From assembly GCF_014844075.1 (NCBI RefSeq), contig NZ_CP062165.1:6820001-6884000 (forward strand): a DNA stretch of 64,000 bases, read 5' to 3'. The translations under genes and the position numbers were made by a program. Below are positions 8,458 to 18,357 of this stretch, piece after piece (within the stretch, counting starts at the first letter, position 1; each line of letters opens with the position of its first letter). Source of the DNA: Paenibacillus sp. JNUCC-31. GTDB lineage: Bacteria > Bacillota > Bacilli > Paenibacillales > Paenibacillaceae. The notes beneath the pieces are model-generated. The model saw only the letters and a list, made by a program, of their open reading frames with translations. It ran no database searches and was not told where the DNA came from.

Positions 8458-10170
8458 ATGACACTCAAAAAAAGAATATTTTTGCTGTTTTTTCTCAGTG
8501 CGTTTATTCCTTTCATTAGTATATTTGCAATTTCGTACTATACCATTGATTCCATATTTGCCAATAAGATTGATGATGGCATTCGAAGCAATCTACAGCA
8601 GGTCACTTCATCACTGGAGAATTCGATTACGAACCTGAATCATGTTACTCAACAGTTGTCCTACAGCGGTACATTAGGCAAAAAGTTGGATGAGGTGTTG
8701 AAACCATCCTCCAATATATTTGAATTGATTGAAACTCGGGATGAATTAAAGAGCGAATTAAATGTCGTAACCTTTACCAACCCGAATATAGGTTTGACAT
8801 TGTATTATTTTCAGAAGGACGGCTCCACACAGTTTGGAAACTTTCCTATTAAGGATCGTTTTGCACCCGAATCTTTGCCTGTGCTCTCCAAAGCATATGG
8901 GATTACCTACTATGGACCTCATGTCAGTATGAACCGGTTTGATGATCAGCTCGTCCTATCCGCCATGCGGAAGGTAAAATTACCCCAGAGGGACGATGTG
9001 TATATTTACGTTGAATCCGGTTTTCACCTTGCACAGGATATATTGGGTTACAATCAGTACAAAGGAGATTTATCCCACTTGATCCTCGATGGAGAGGGGA
9101 ATATTGTGTATAGTGAGATTCCCGAAGCGATGAAAGTCGGGGAGAATTTCTCCAGCTTATCGAATGGTGCAGCATCGGACGGAATAGCTCGCGACTATCA
9201 TTGGTTCAGACAGGGTTCCACTCAGAACTGGAGCGTTGTGTCGGTGATCTCGCAGGCCAAGTATCAACAGGAGAAAAACCAATGGTTGCTTCAAATATTA
9301 CTGGTCGCTTTATTTTTCCTTGGCTTTACGGTATTTCTGGCTTGGTTGCTGTGGAAGATGGTTTATAAACCCCTCGGTCTGTTCCATTCGGAAATCAACG
9401 GTATGTCTCAAAATCCACAAACGGCAGGCAGCCAAACCCGCACGCAAATTCCTGAATTCGATTTTCTGTTGGGCGAATTCTCAAATATGCAGCATCAAAT
9501 CGGTGATCTCTTTAAAGAGGTGCAGCAGAAAGAGAAAATTCGTGCAGATCTTGAAGTGGAAAAGCTGCTGTACCAGATCAATCCTCATTTTTTGATGAAT
9601 ACGCTGGATACGGTGCACTGGCTTGCAGTTATGAATGGACAAGGGGAGATTGACAGGCTGGTGCAGTCCCTGAATAAGCTGCTGTACTATAATTTGGGTA
9701 AATTAGGACAGGTCTCCACGATGGAAGAGGAAATAGACGCGCTTAGACAATATTTGATTTTACAGCAAATCCGATATGACTTTGAATTTGATGTGCGTAT
9801 TTCGGCTGATGAGCAAGTGCTTCAAATACCAGTACCTCGTTTTATTCTACAGCCGTTGGTTGAAAATTCACTTTACCATGGACTGAGTGATGAAGGTTTT
9901 ATTCAAATTGAAGTGACACGCAAAGAAACATTGAACATTATGATTCAGGATAATGGAGCAGGTATGACGGAGGAAGCGATTGAAAGACTTCTGAATAATC
10001 GTGTACCTGAACATAAAAAAGTAGGCATGGGCATCGGGCTCAATTATGTTCATCGCATGTTAAAAGCGCAGTACGGGGATGAAGCTCAATTGGTGATTGA
10101 GAGCGAGCTGGGAACAGGGACAAGTATTTTGCTTATACTTCCTATCAAAGGAGAAGATATCTCGGCATGA
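8458..10170 (+). CDS. YesM-family sensor histidine kinase
   Basis: Membrane sensor kinase of 570 residues. TM1 is at about residues 7-28, an extracytoplasmic sensor region of about 245 residues follows, then TM2 at about 277-300, a HAMP-like linker and the His_kinase core with H377 in YQINPHFLMNTLD. The ATPase domain shows QPLVENSLYHG (N box), DNGAGM and GMGIGLNYVHR (G boxes). YesM kinases pair with AraC-type response regulators and control sugar ABC importers. The stop overlaps the regulator start (ATGA). Its sensing partner may be the membrane-anchored binding protein two genes downstream. Confidence 0.94.
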   Translation: MTLKKRIFLLFFLSAFIPFISIFAISYYTIDSIFANKIDDGIRSNLQQVTSSLENSITNLNHVTQQLSYSGTLGKKLDEVLKPSSNIFELIETRDELKSELNVVTFTNPNIGLTLYYFQKDGSTQFGNFPIKDRFAPESLPVLSKAYGITYYGPHVSMNRFDDQLVLSAMRKVKLPQRDDVYIYVESGFHLAQDILGYNQYKGDLSHLILDGEGNIVYSEIPEAMKVGENFSSLSNGAASDGIARDYHWFRQGSTQNWSVVSVISQAKYQQEKNQWLLQILLVALFFLGFTVFLAWLLWKMVYKPLGLFHSEINGMSQNPQTAGSQTRTQIPEFDFLLGEFSNMQHQIGDLFKEVQQKEKIRADLEVEKLLYQINPHFLMNTLDTVHWLAVMNGQGEIDRLVQSLNKLLYYNLGKLGQVSTMEEEIDALRQYLILQQIRYDFEFDVRISADEQVLQIPVPRFILQPLVENSLYHGLSDEGFIQIEVTRKETLNIMIQDNGAGMTEEAIERLLNNRVPEHKKVGMGIGLNYVHRMLKAQYGDEAQLVIESELGTGTSILLILPIKGEDISA

Positions 10171-11573
10171 TTAAGATATTGATTGTGGATGACGATAAAT
10201 TGGTACGAAAAGGAATAAGCTCTGCAATGCCATGGAACGAATTCGGTATGGAGGTTGTTGGAGAAGCGAGTAACGGGGCTAAGGCGCTGGACTTTCTGGA
10301 ATCCAACTCGGTAGATCTGATGTTAACGGATCTTGCAATGCCGGTGATGTCTGGCATTGAACTGATGCGAGCCGCAAGGCAGCTCTACCCCGAACTTCAT
10401 ATTGTCGTGCTTACTCTTCATCAGGATTTTGATTATATCCAGGAAGCGCTTCGGCTGGGAGCGATCGACTATATAGCCAAAGTTCAGCTTGAGAAGGAAC
10501 AATTCGAACATGTACTGAACCGAATACATACTCGGATTGGTGAGCTCACGAATACAAGACGAAAGCTGCCGCAACTAGGTGAAACCAACGTCCATTATCG
10601 TAAAGTGTATGCACTTGTTTCACTGGACCGGAAGTCCGGCCAAATTTGGCCCATTGAACTCGAATCCAATGTCGAAGAGGTCCAATTTGAAGTGGAGCGG
10701 AATAGCTGGATGTGTGCGGCACCCCTGGATGGAGAGGATCAGCTATTCAATAGATTAAAGGAATACTTGGACCAGATTCCCCAAGGGGCCCTATTGGTGT
10801 TGTCTGATGTACAGGAACGCACATGGTCGCAAATTCAAAACTGGATTATAAACTATACAGAATCGTCCTTATTTTATGCTTATGAACCTCATGATCCGGT
10901 TATTGCTGTTTCCATGAATGAAGAAGATACATCTCCAATAGAACCTCAGGACGAAGACATGGATCGTATTAAGCGAAGTTGGTTTCTATCTCCGTGGACA
11001 CATAACGACCATTATTACAACCAGCTGATTGAAGAGTTTAAATCCCTAAGACTACAAAAAGGCCAACTGATGGGATTGCTGTACTCTCTGGTCATGGAGT
11101 GGAACCATCTATTTGCCCAGACTACGCTGGGCAGAATCTCAATGATCCATTCTTTTCAATCCTGGTTTGAAGTGGAACAGTGGATCAAGCAGACTTCGGA
11201 GAGCATTCGCAAGGCGGATGAACAGACCTCGTATTCTCAGGAAATAATAGATGGTGTGAAAAAAGCCGTGATGATTATGCAGAATGATTTGGATCAGGCA
11301 TTTACAGCCTCAGGGCTGTCCCAGCAACTCAATATTAGCAGAAGCTATTTCAGCCAATGCTTCAAGGACATCATGGGAAAAACCTTTAATGATTATTCCC
11401 GATATATACGAATGGAGAAGTCAAAAGAGTATTTATTGAACACAAACAACACGATTTTCTGGATTGCAGAGCGGGTGGGTTATACCGATGAGAAATATTT
11501 CAGCCGAATCTTTCGCGAACTGACAGGCGTGCTGCCTAGTGAATATCGACAGGTAGGCAGAGGGGACAAATAG
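10167..11573 (+). CDS. YesN-family response regulator (REC + AraC HTH)
   Basis: Response regulator of 468 residues. The N-terminal receiver has the acidic cluster VDDDK and phospho-acceptor D55 in LTDLAMP. A long middle region of about 230 residues has no motif I recognise. The C terminus (about 365-468) is an AraC-type double helix-turn-helix (LNISRSYFSQCFKDIMGKTF and YTDEKYFSRIFRELTG). It is coupled by a 4-nt overlap to the kinase gene. Likely targets are its own operon and the importer operon beginning at 13613. Confidence 0.94.
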   Translation: MIKILIVDDDKLVRKGISSAMPWNEFGMEVVGEASNGAKALDFLESNSVDLMLTDLAMPVMSGIELMRAARQLYPELHIVVLTLHQDFDYIQEALRLGAIDYIAKVQLEKEQFEHVLNRIHTRIGELTNTRRKLPQLGETNVHYRKVYALVSLDRKSGQIWPIELESNVEEVQFEVERNSWMCAAPLDGEDQLFNRLKEYLDQIPQGALLVLSDVQERTWSQIQNWIINYTESSLFYAYEPHDPVIAVSMNEEDTSPIEPQDEDMDRIKRSWFLSPWTHNDHYYNQLIEEFKSLRLQKGQLMGLLYSLVMEWNHLFAQTTLGRISMIHSFQSWFEVEQWIKQTSESIRKADEQTSYSQEIIDGVKKAVMIMQNDLDQAFTASGLSQQLNISRSYFSQCFKDIMGKTFNDYSRYIRMEKSKEYLLNTNNTIFWIAERVGYTDEKYFSRIFRELTGVLPSEYRQVGRGDK

Positions 11574-11623
11574 CTTATGCTCCTCATACCCAACTGAGAA
11601 TCCGGATGAAAGAAGGGAAAGAG

Positions 11624-13282
11624 ATGATCAAGAAGATGGCTGCGAGTGTTGTTGTCGTCAGCTTGATTGCAGGTATCGTATTTTTCAGTATTTCATACTT
11701 TCGGGAATCGCCAATTGTACAAACGACAACCGCTCCTGACACAGCTGCCACCAAGCCATTCGGTAAATATGAAAATCCCGTTTCCATCCGGTTGGGATAT
11801 GTGGTTGACCCCACAGGTACGGATCTCTCCGAAGGAGAGACATTAGAAAAGAATATGTGGAAAACGGTAATTAAGCAAAACCTCAATATTGATGTTGAGG
11901 TCATGTGGCAGGTATCCAAGGAGAATTTTGGACAGAAAACCGACCTGGCTATCGCCAGCAATGATTTACCCGATGCGATGATCGTTAATCAGGTTCAGTT
12001 AAATGAGATGGTCAAAGCGGGAGAAATTGAAGATCTGACCAAGGCATATGCAAGCAGCGCTTCACCCGAGATGAAGAAAATTATCGACAGCACCAATGGA
12101 TTGGCTCTGGAACAAGTGACCTTTGAAGGGAAAATGATGGCTGTTCCGTCTGTGACGGCGGAGGATTTCAGCATGCTTTGGATCAGGCAGGACTGGCTGG
12201 ATCGTCTTGGATTAAAACCACCGAAAACAGTGGACGATTTGGAAGCTATCGCGAAGGCCTTTGTGGAGAGAGACCCGGATGGGAACGGGAAACGGGATAC
12301 GATTGGGCTTGCCTCAAGTACGAGTCTGTTTAACGATTTCAGCAGCAGCGCTTTTGCTTTTGATCTAACACCGATCTTCTCGGCTTATGGGTCTTTCCCC
12401 GGATATTGGCTCGAGAAAGATGGGAAACCTGTATACGGTTCAATTCTACCAGAGACAAGGAACGCCTTGGTCAAGCTTCGTGATATGTATGCCAAAGGTC
12501 TCCTTGACCCGGATCTGGGCATCCGCAAAGAGCCAGAGGAAACCGTCATTAGCGGACAGGCGGGGATGTTCTTCCAAGGTTTCTTTGCGGGCTACTGGCC
12601 GCTCCCAAGCGCGTGGCTGAATGATCCCAAGGCGAACTGGCAGGCTTACGCGCTCCCGCTGGATGCAAACGGAGCCTATCGTGTCAAGGTGGATAATCCC
12701 TCAAGTTCTTTCCTGGTGGTTCGAAAGGGGTATGCTCATCCGGATGCGATCATTAAAATAAACAATCTGTACCTCCGTGATGAGTTCAAGTATGGCACCA
12801 GTTTTATGCTGAGCCGCAATTTCTTTGCCCCGGCAGATGAAGCCCGATATGAATCCAAAGCCGTGCAGGAGATTCTCGCAGGAACCAAAACACCAGCCGA
12901 TTTCAAGGACCAGTCCGAATACAAGCTGCTGGAAAATATGGTTTCGACGATCAAACAAACCAAACTAAAGCCTTATGATCAACTTGGCATTTCGTATTGG
13001 GATCAGCACAACGAGAACTTTATGCGTGGTTATTCGCTCCTTGTCGGCGGAAGAAACTTCTTTGATCCGAATATCCTTAAAGTTCGAAGCCTTACCTACA
13101 AGCGTACGCCAGCAGTGGAGAGGTCGTGGGTTAAACTGTCCAAGCTGGAACATGATACATTCTTAAAAATTATTCTAGGCGCTGCGCCGATCGATTCATT
13201 CGATCAATTTGTACAGGAGTGGACGGAACAGGGTGGCGACCAAGTGACTGCTGAAGTGATTGCATCCCAGAAGCAGCACTGA
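11624..13282 (+). CDS. Membrane-anchored extracellular solute-binding protein (no lipobox)
   Basis: A 552-residue protein of the LplA/YtcQ-type solute-binding family. The N terminus has a hydrophobic helix (about residues 5-25) but no Cys lipobox, so it is probably an uncleaved membrane-anchored protein, unlike its lipoprotein paralogue at 13613. Both share the C-terminal pattern W..L.K.E...F.KII.GA.P.D.F..F...W..QGGDQV. The start at 11624 has GAAGGGAAAG before it; the ATG at 11606 has none. It is third in the kinase/regulator operon and separated from the importer by a terminator, suggesting a ligand-presenting partner for the kinase rather than a transport role (inference). Confidence 0.85.
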   Translation: MIKKMAASVVVVSLIAGIVFFSISYFRESPIVQTTTAPDTAATKPFGKYENPVSIRLGYVVDPTGTDLSEGETLEKNMWKTVIKQNLNIDVEVMWQVSKENFGQKTDLAIASNDLPDAMIVNQVQLNEMVKAGEIEDLTKAYASSASPEMKKIIDSTNGLALEQVTFEGKMMAVPSVTAEDFSMLWIRQDWLDRLGLKPPKTVDDLEAIAKAFVERDPDGNGKRDTIGLASSTSLFNDFSSSAFAFDLTPIFSAYGSFPGYWLEKDGKPVYGSILPETRNALVKLRDMYAKGLLDPDLGIRKEPEETVISGQAGMFFQGFFAGYWPLPSAWLNDPKANWQAYALPLDANGAYRVKVDNPSSSFLVVRKGYAHPDAIIKINNLYLRDEFKYGTSFMLSRNFFAPADEARYESKAVQEILAGTKTPADFKDQSEYKLLENMVSTIKQTKLKPYDQLGISYWDQHNENFMRGYSLLVGGRNFFDPNILKVRSLTYKRTPAVERSWVKLSKLEHDTFLKIILGAAPIDSFDQFVQEWTEQGGDQVTAEVIASQKQH

Positions 13283-13337
13283 AGTGCTAACCTATGTACA
13301 CTGAATTCCACACGTTTACTGAATTCGATCTTCATAG

Positions 13338-13373
13338 CCGGTAGACTTCTGTCTGAGGAGTTTGCCGGTTTTT
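13338..13373 (+). terminator. Terminator of the kinase/regulator/binding-protein operon
   Basis: A 12-bp stem with wobble pairs (CCGGTAGACTTC against GGAGTTTGCCGG) precedes TTTTTC. It separates the sensing operon from the transport operon. Confidence 0.75.
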
Positions 13374-13551
13374 CTGTGTGCCATATTCGCCGTGCACCCT
13401 TTTTTATTAACGAGGATAGACAAATGTAAGTCGGTAGGTAGGATAAATGTTCACAACCTCAGGGTTATTCGTAGATCTGGGTGGAATCTGTATACATTTC
13501 TCTATCCAAACAAGCGTTTAATCCCTATCTCAATAAGGCTTCTACAGGATT

Positions 13552-13570
13552 TATAATGAAAGCGCAAACA
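13552..13570 (+). promoter_or_regulatory. Putative -10 and cre-like site of importer operon
   Basis: TATAAT at 13552-13557 overlaps TGAAAGCGCAAACA (13557-13570), which matches the cre consensus with one mismatch. I see no good -35, consistent with activator dependence. The rest of the gap from 13374 to 13551 shows nothing else. Confidence 0.45.
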
Positions 13571-13612
13571 ACATGATAGAGAAATATCAGAACAAAAGGG
13601 GAGTTGAATTTG

Positions 13613-15349
13613 ATGAGAAATAAGTGGTCAATAAAAAGCAAACAGTTGACGAAACGATTGGCTGTGCTGTCCATGTCCGCCTTGATGGTTTCCGTCCTTG
13701 CAGCATGTGGGGGGGCCTCCAATCCGCCGACTGCTGAGGATGCGGGCCAATATGAGGTGACACCTGGAGACCCGTTCAGTGCCTATAAAGACGAAGTGAC
13801 GGTAACGATGGGACGTGTTACGACGGCGAACCCAAAATTGCCGGCAGGAGATACATACGAGAACAATGCGTATACACGTCTGGTGAAAGAAGCATTTAAC
13901 GCACAAATTAAGGACCAATTTGAGGCCAATGGTGAAGATTACAGTCGTCAAGTTTCTCTTGCAATCGCTTCCGGGGAACTTCCTGACATGATGCGTGTGG
14001 ATTCCAAGGATGAGCTCAAAGAACTGGTTGATAACGATTTAATTGAAGATATGACGGAAGTGTACAAACAATATGCTACGGATAATATCAAGCAGATTTA
14101 CGACTCCTATGATGGCCGCGCACTGGACAATGCCACGATTGATGGACGTCTGATGGGGCTTCCGGCGACTTCGCTGGATTCCGCCCCAACCATGGTATGG
14201 GTTCGGCAGGATTGGCTGGATGTGCTGGGAATCAAACTCGATGCTGACGGAGACGGTGCCATCAAGCTGGAAGATGTAGAGAAAACAGCGGAAGAGTTCC
14301 TGAAAAAAGATCCTGGGCAAACCGGAAAACCGGTGGGTATTCCCTTTGTAAATACCCTGAATACGACAGACTATAACGGATCTGCCTATACTATGCTGGG
14401 CGTCGCTTCTACCAAAGGCGCGTTTCCTCAATATTGGATGAATGGCGAGGATGGCAGCATCGTTTATGGTTCGACTACAGCGGAAACCAAACAGATGCTA
14501 GGCGTTATGGCCGACTGGTACAAAAGAGGCATCATTGACCCGCAATTTGGAACCCGTACATTTGACGATATCACTGCACTTTACACCAACGGTCAGAGCG
14601 GGATTGCTTTTGGACCTTGGCACATCCCAGACTGGGGACTGAGCAGTGTCAAGCAGATGGATAAACACGCAAAATTCACGGCTTACACGCTGGAAGATGA
14701 AGATGGCAAGGTAAACGTGGCACACGCCAATCCATCCGGGCAGTTTATCGTTGTAAGAAAAGGATATGAACACCCTGAACTGGCCATTAAAATTATTAAC
14801 CTGTTCTACGATAAATTGGCTAATGACAAAGACGTGGCAACCTCCATGCCAGAGGCAGCCAAATATTTGGAGAGCGGCGTAGACGGCTCCACCAGACCGT
14901 TTAACATTGAAGTCAACTCGGCTACATCGCTGCTGGATGATTACTCCGACGTCGTTCGGGGAATTAAAGGCGAGATTGGTCTCGATCAGGTTCGGACAAC
15001 GGAATCGAAGAACAATATTGGCAGTATCCAAACATACTTGAAAGACCAGGATACGGATGATGTAACAGCCTGGTCGAAATACCACTCGCGTATGAACGGA
15101 GTGGGGCTGATCGACAAGCTGACGCAGGAAGGCAAATTCAACTGGATGACACCAGCGTTCTCCGGAACTACACCAAGCATGAAACAGACGTGGGCTAACC
15201 TGACCAAAATGGAACAGGAATCGTTCATCAAAATCATAACGGGTGCGGAACCGCTGGATTACTTCGAAACGTTCGTCAGCAACTGGAAGAAACAAGGCGG
15301 CGACCAGGTGATTCAGGAGATTGAAGCTGAAACCAAAACTCAAAAATAA
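13613..15349 (+). CDS. Sugar ABC importer solute-binding lipoprotein (LplA/YtcQ-like)
   Basis: Secreted lipoprotein of 578 residues. The signal peptide ends in the lipobox LAAC with lipidated C32. The body is a two-lobed binding protein of the Firmicute oligosaccharide (LplA-like) group; WVRQDWLDVLGIK and the C-terminal GGDQV pattern are typical. The start at 13613 is chosen for spacing to AAAGGGGAG; a TTG at 13604 is too close. First gene of a binding protein/permease/permease operon without an ATPase, so an MsmX-type ATPase elsewhere must energise it. Ligand unknown. Confidence 0.92.
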   Translation: MRNKWSIKSKQLTKRLAVLSMSALMVSVLAACGGASNPPTAEDAGQYEVTPGDPFSAYKDEVTVTMGRVTTANPKLPAGDTYENNAYTRLVKEAFNAQIKDQFEANGEDYSRQVSLAIASGELPDMMRVDSKDELKELVDNDLIEDMTEVYKQYATDNIKQIYDSYDGRALDNATIDGRLMGLPATSLDSAPTMVWVRQDWLDVLGIKLDADGDGAIKLEDVEKTAEEFLKKDPGQTGKPVGIPFVNTLNTTDYNGSAYTMLGVASTKGAFPQYWMNGEDGSIVYGSTTAETKQMLGVMADWYKRGIIDPQFGTRTFDDITALYTNGQSGIAFGPWHIPDWGLSSVKQMDKHAKFTAYTLEDEDGKVNVAHANPSGQFIVVRKGYEHPELAIKIINLFYDKLANDKDVATSMPEAAKYLESGVDGSTRPFNIEVNSATSLLDDYSDVVRGIKGEIGLDQVRTTESKNNIGSIQTYLKDQDTDDVTAWSKYHSRMNGVGLIDKLTQEGKFNWMTPAFSGTTPSMKQTWANLTKMEQESFIKIITGAEPLDYFETFVSNWKKQGGDQVIQEIEAETKTQK

Positions 15350-15368
15350 TATTGCTAACACTGCTGAC

Positions 15369-15393
15369 AGGCTGCGATAAGCAGCCTTTCTTC
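15369..15393 (+). terminator. Stem-loop between binding-protein and permease genes
   Basis: AGGCTGC and GCAGCCT form a stem followed by TTTCTT. It is weak and intra-operonic, so partial termination or protection of the upstream mRNA is likely. Confidence 0.5.
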
Positions 15394-15410
15394 AGGAAAG
15401 GGGTTCATCC

Positions 15411-16325
15411 ATGAAACAGGAAAATGTTAAAGCAAGAAACCGATTGGGCACGGGTGCCATGTATCATATGATGATGCTGCCGGGCATTTTATTTTTGCTG
15501 GTATTCAGCTACATTCCGATGGTTGGTGTCATTACGGCGTTTCAGGATTATGTACCAGCAAAAGGTATGTTTGGCTCTGAATTTGTTGGGCTCAAGCATT
15601 TTATTTATATGTTCAAACTGCCGGACATCGGCCAAGTGATCAGCAATACGTTGGTGATTGCCATCGCCAAGATTCTATTAGGCACCCTGATGGCCATCAT
15701 TTTTTCCATTTTATTAAACGAGATCCGCTTTAAATTTGTTAAAAAATCCGTGCAGACGATTGTATATCTGCCTCACTTTCTATCCTGGGTCGTTCTGGCC
15801 TCCGTGGTGGTTAACATGTTCAGCCTGGATGGAAGTATAAATCAGATTTTGGCCTTTTTCGGCTTGCAAAATATTAATTTTCTCGGAAGCAATACCTGGT
15901 TCCAGCCGTTGATTATTGGGACGGATGTCTGGAAGGAATTCGGTTATAGTTCCATCGTATATTTGGCTGCAATTACCTCCATTGATCCGGGTCTGTATGA
16001 AGCGGCAGGAATGGATGGAGCAAGCTGGTGGAGAAAAGTATGGCATATTACGCTGCCGGGGATGCTGCCTATTATCCTGCTCATGGGGGTTATGAGTCTG
16101 ACCAATATCTTGAGCGCAGGCTTCGATCAAATCTACAATCTGTATAACCCGGTTGTCTATGAGTCGGGAGATATTCTGGATACCTATGTATACCGGATTG
16201 GTCTCGTTGGCAGACAGTATAGTTTTGGTACAGCTGTTGGGTTGTTCAAGTCAGTGATTGGTATTGTTTTATTGTTGTCCGCCAACCAACTGGCCAAAAA
16301 ATACACCGACAGAAAAATATTCTAA
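15411..16325 (+). CDS. Sugar ABC importer permease, LplB/YteP-like
   Basis: Inner-membrane permease of 304 residues with six predicted helices. The EAA loop reads YEAAGMDGASWWRKVWHITLP, which contacts the ATPase. It has a GGAAAGGGG site before its ATG and is followed after 13 nt by the second permease. It belongs to the importer operon starting at 13613. Confidence 0.92.
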   Translation: MKQENVKARNRLGTGAMYHMMMLPGILFLLVFSYIPMVGVITAFQDYVPAKGMFGSEFVGLKHFIYMFKLPDIGQVISNTLVIAIAKILLGTLMAIIFSILLNEIRFKFVKKSVQTIVYLPHFLSWVVLASVVVNMFSLDGSINQILAFFGLQNINFLGSNTWFQPLIIGTDVWKEFGYSSIVYLAAITSIDPGLYEAAGMDGASWWRKVWHITLPGMLPIILLMGVMSLTNILSAGFDQIYNLYNPVVYESGDILDTYVYRIGLVGRQYSFGTAVGLFKSVIGIVLLLSANQLAKKYTDRKIF

Positions 16326-16338
16326 GGAGGCGAAACTT

Positions 16339-17232
16339 GTGTCTTATTCCGCAAGTCTGAAAGACCGAATGGGCCGGTTTGTCATCTACGCCATCGTTAT
16401 ATTGCTGGCCCTGATCTGCCTCCTTCCATTATGGAATATCGTTGCGATTTCATTCAGCAGCAGCGAGGCCGTCTCGGCGAATAGCGTAGGTCTGTTACCC
16501 GTCAATTTTACAACAGCGGCTTACATGAAAATTATTGATGATGCGCAGTTCTGGCGGTCCTTTGGCATTTCCGTTCTACGTGTGGTTCTATCCCTTGTGC
16601 TCAACATGATTCTTATTGTTTTGATGGCTTATCCACTGTCCAAGTCGAAAAGGGAATTTAAGGGCAGAAATATTTATATGAATGTCATGATTTTTGCCAT
16701 GCTGTTCAGTGGGGGGATGATCCCCAGCTATCTGCTGATTAAAAACCTGGATATGCTCAATACGATTTGGTCGCTTGTACTGCCAGGTGCTGTCCCGATA
16801 TTCAGTGTCATCCTTGTGATGAACTTCTTCGCCGCCGTACCGAAAGCGCTCGAAGAAGCGGCTTTCATTGACGGGGCGAACGCATTGCAGGTTCTGTTCA
16901 AAGTGTATGTTCCCGTGTCTATTCCGGCACTGGCGACGGTATCCCTGTTCAGTATTGTAGGCACGTGGAATGACTTCTTTAGTGGACTGATCTATATGAC
17001 CAAAGTCAGCAACTATCCACTGATGACCTATATTCAGTCGCTTAATGTAAATATCGCCGAACTTCTTCAAGCCGGAACCAACTCGGCGCAGCTCAGCAAT
17101 CTGACTGAAATTTCGAACAAAAATCTGAACGCAGCCAAAATCGTAGTAGCTGTCATTCCGCTGCTGCTGATTTATCCGCTGTTGCAAAAGTACTTTGTGA
17201 CTGGAATTGTTGTAGGATCGGTAAAAGAATAA
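16339..17232 (+). CDS. Sugar ABC importer permease, LplC/YtcP-like
   Basis: Second permease of the importer, 297 residues, six helices, EAA loop EEAAFIDGANALQVLFKVYVP. A GTG start at 16339 is chosen because AAGGAGG lies 8 nt upstream; a longer reading from 16258 would overlap the previous gene and is unlikely. The operon ends at the terminator at 17260. Confidence 0.92.
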   Translation: MSYSASLKDRMGRFVIYAIVILLALICLLPLWNIVAISFSSSEAVSANSVGLLPVNFTTAAYMKIIDDAQFWRSFGISVLRVVLSLVLNMILIVLMAYPLSKSKREFKGRNIYMNVMIFAMLFSGGMIPSYLLIKNLDMLNTIWSLVLPGAVPIFSVILVMNFFAAVPKALEEAAFIDGANALQVLFKVYVPVSIPALATVSLFSIVGTWNDFFSGLIYMTKVSNYPLMTYIQSLNVNIAELLQAGTNSAQLSNLTEISNKNLNAAKIVVAVIPLLLIYPLLQKYFVTGIVVGSVKE

Positions 17233-17259
17233 TTGAGTTCTGAAACGGAAGAGAAGACA

Positions 17260-17296
17260 GAGGGTTGAAGGCGGATAGCCTTCAACCCTCTTTTTT
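17260..17296. terminator. Bidirectional terminator between permease and lysR-type gene
   Basis: A 13-bp perfect stem (GAGGGTTGAAGGC) with a 5-nt loop precedes TTTTTT. The LysR stop codon lies inside the hairpin. Confidence 0.9.
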
Positions 17297-18175
17297 GACG
17301 AAAAGAAGCTTCTGCAAGAAAACTTCCAGTGCCATGGAACGGGAATGTTCCTTGTTGTGAATGATAGAGAAGCTTCGTTCCAGATGGAGCTGCCGGAGGC
17401 GCAGTTCTGCGACCTCCCCGGTTGCCAACTCCTTATGGACAATCCATCTGGATACCATGGCGATTCCGAGTCCGGCGGCGACAGCTTCCTTCACACCCTG
17501 ACTGCTGGTGAAAACATAGGAGCGCTTGGGCAGAATGCACGTTTCCTCCATGAATTGATCGCTAAAAGCGCGTGTCCCTGAACCCATCTCGCGGAGCACC
17601 CAGACCTGATCCCGAAGCATATGCTGTTCAACCACAACAGAACCGGAGAGGGGATGACCGGAAGGAGCTACCACGATCATCTCATCTTTCATGTAAGGAA
17701 TAACGTCAAGTTCTGCCGATGCCTGTGCTGTACCCTCCACAAATCCGATGTCTAATTGGTTCCCTTTTACCGCAGCCAGCACCTCCTGGGTATTGCCGAT
17801 TGTGACCTGCATGTTAACCAGAGGATACTGAGCCGCAAATTCAGCGAGTCTCTGAGGCAAGATATATTCTCCGATGGTGAAGCTGGCCCCGATCTGGATA
17901 TTACCTGTGACCTCATTTTGCAACATCTGTATTTCCTGCCGGGCTTCCTCATAACGTGTCTGAATCACCTTGGCATGTTTGTAAAGAATGGTTCCCGCTT
18001 CGGTAAGGGATACCTGTTTGGGCGAACGATGTAGAAGCTTTGCTCCCAGCTCATTCTCCAGATTTTTGATATGAAGGCTGACTCCCGGTTGAGAGAGGTT
18101 CAGCAGTGCTGCGGCCTTGGAGAAATGGCGTTGTTCCACAACGGTCACGAATACCTTTAGTGCATCAGTAATCAT
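17282..18175 (-). CDS. LysR family regulator (CysL/YeiE-like)
   Basis: LysR-type regulator of 297 residues. The N-terminal winged helix (FVTVVEQRHFSKAAALLNLSQPGVS..) and the periplasmic-binding-fold effector domain (GASFTIGEYILPQRL, GNQLDIGFVEG, AAGLGIAMVSRW) are complete. It is divergent from a YeiH-family gene. YeiE/YeiH and CysL are known partners of sulphur-related genes, so control of the neighbour is the likeliest role; the effector is unknown. Confidence 0.9.
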   Translation of the reverse strand: MITDALKVFVTVVEQRHFSKAAALLNLSQPGVSLHIKNLENELGAKLLHRSPKQVSLTEAGTILYKHAKVIQTRYEEARQEIQMLQNEVTGNIQIGASFTIGEYILPQRLAEFAAQYPLVNMQVTIGNTQEVLAAVKGNQLDIGFVEGTAQASAELDVIPYMKDEMIVVAPSGHPLSGSVVVEQHMLRDQVWVLREMGSGTRAFSDQFMEETCILPKRSYVFTSSQGVKEAVAAGLGIAMVSRWIVHKELATGEVAELRLRQLHLERSFSIIHNKEHSRSMALEVFLQKLLFVKKEG

Positions 18176-18246
18176 TATAATTCCTCATTCATATCGTGGA
18201 TTTTTAAGTTAGAAAGCTATTTAGGCTCATTTTAGCACAGTTGATT

Positions 18247-18256
18247 TGATTAATCA
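18247..18256. promoter_or_regulatory. Small dyad in lysR/yeiH intergenic region
   Basis: TGATTAATCA is a perfect 10-bp palindrome between the divergent genes, a candidate part of a LysR site. The evidence is weak. Confidence 0.25.
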
Positions 18257-18357
18257 TAAGTTTTGGTAATGGTAAAGATCGCAAACTCGTATTTCACTTC
18301 CTTCCTTTATCCTTCTATAGTGAGGGTATACATTATCTGTCGAGGAAGTGCAGCCAT

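Noticed and set aside
11584..11961. Minus-strand ORFs opposite the binding-protein and GH87 genes (also 14498-15361, 22676-23260)
   Set aside because: They are shadows of well-supported plus-strand genes with motifs and RBS; no independent signals.
16258..16338. Longer N terminus for the second permease
   Set aside because: Would overlap the upstream permease by 68 nt and lacks a site, whereas GTG 16339 follows AAGGAGG.
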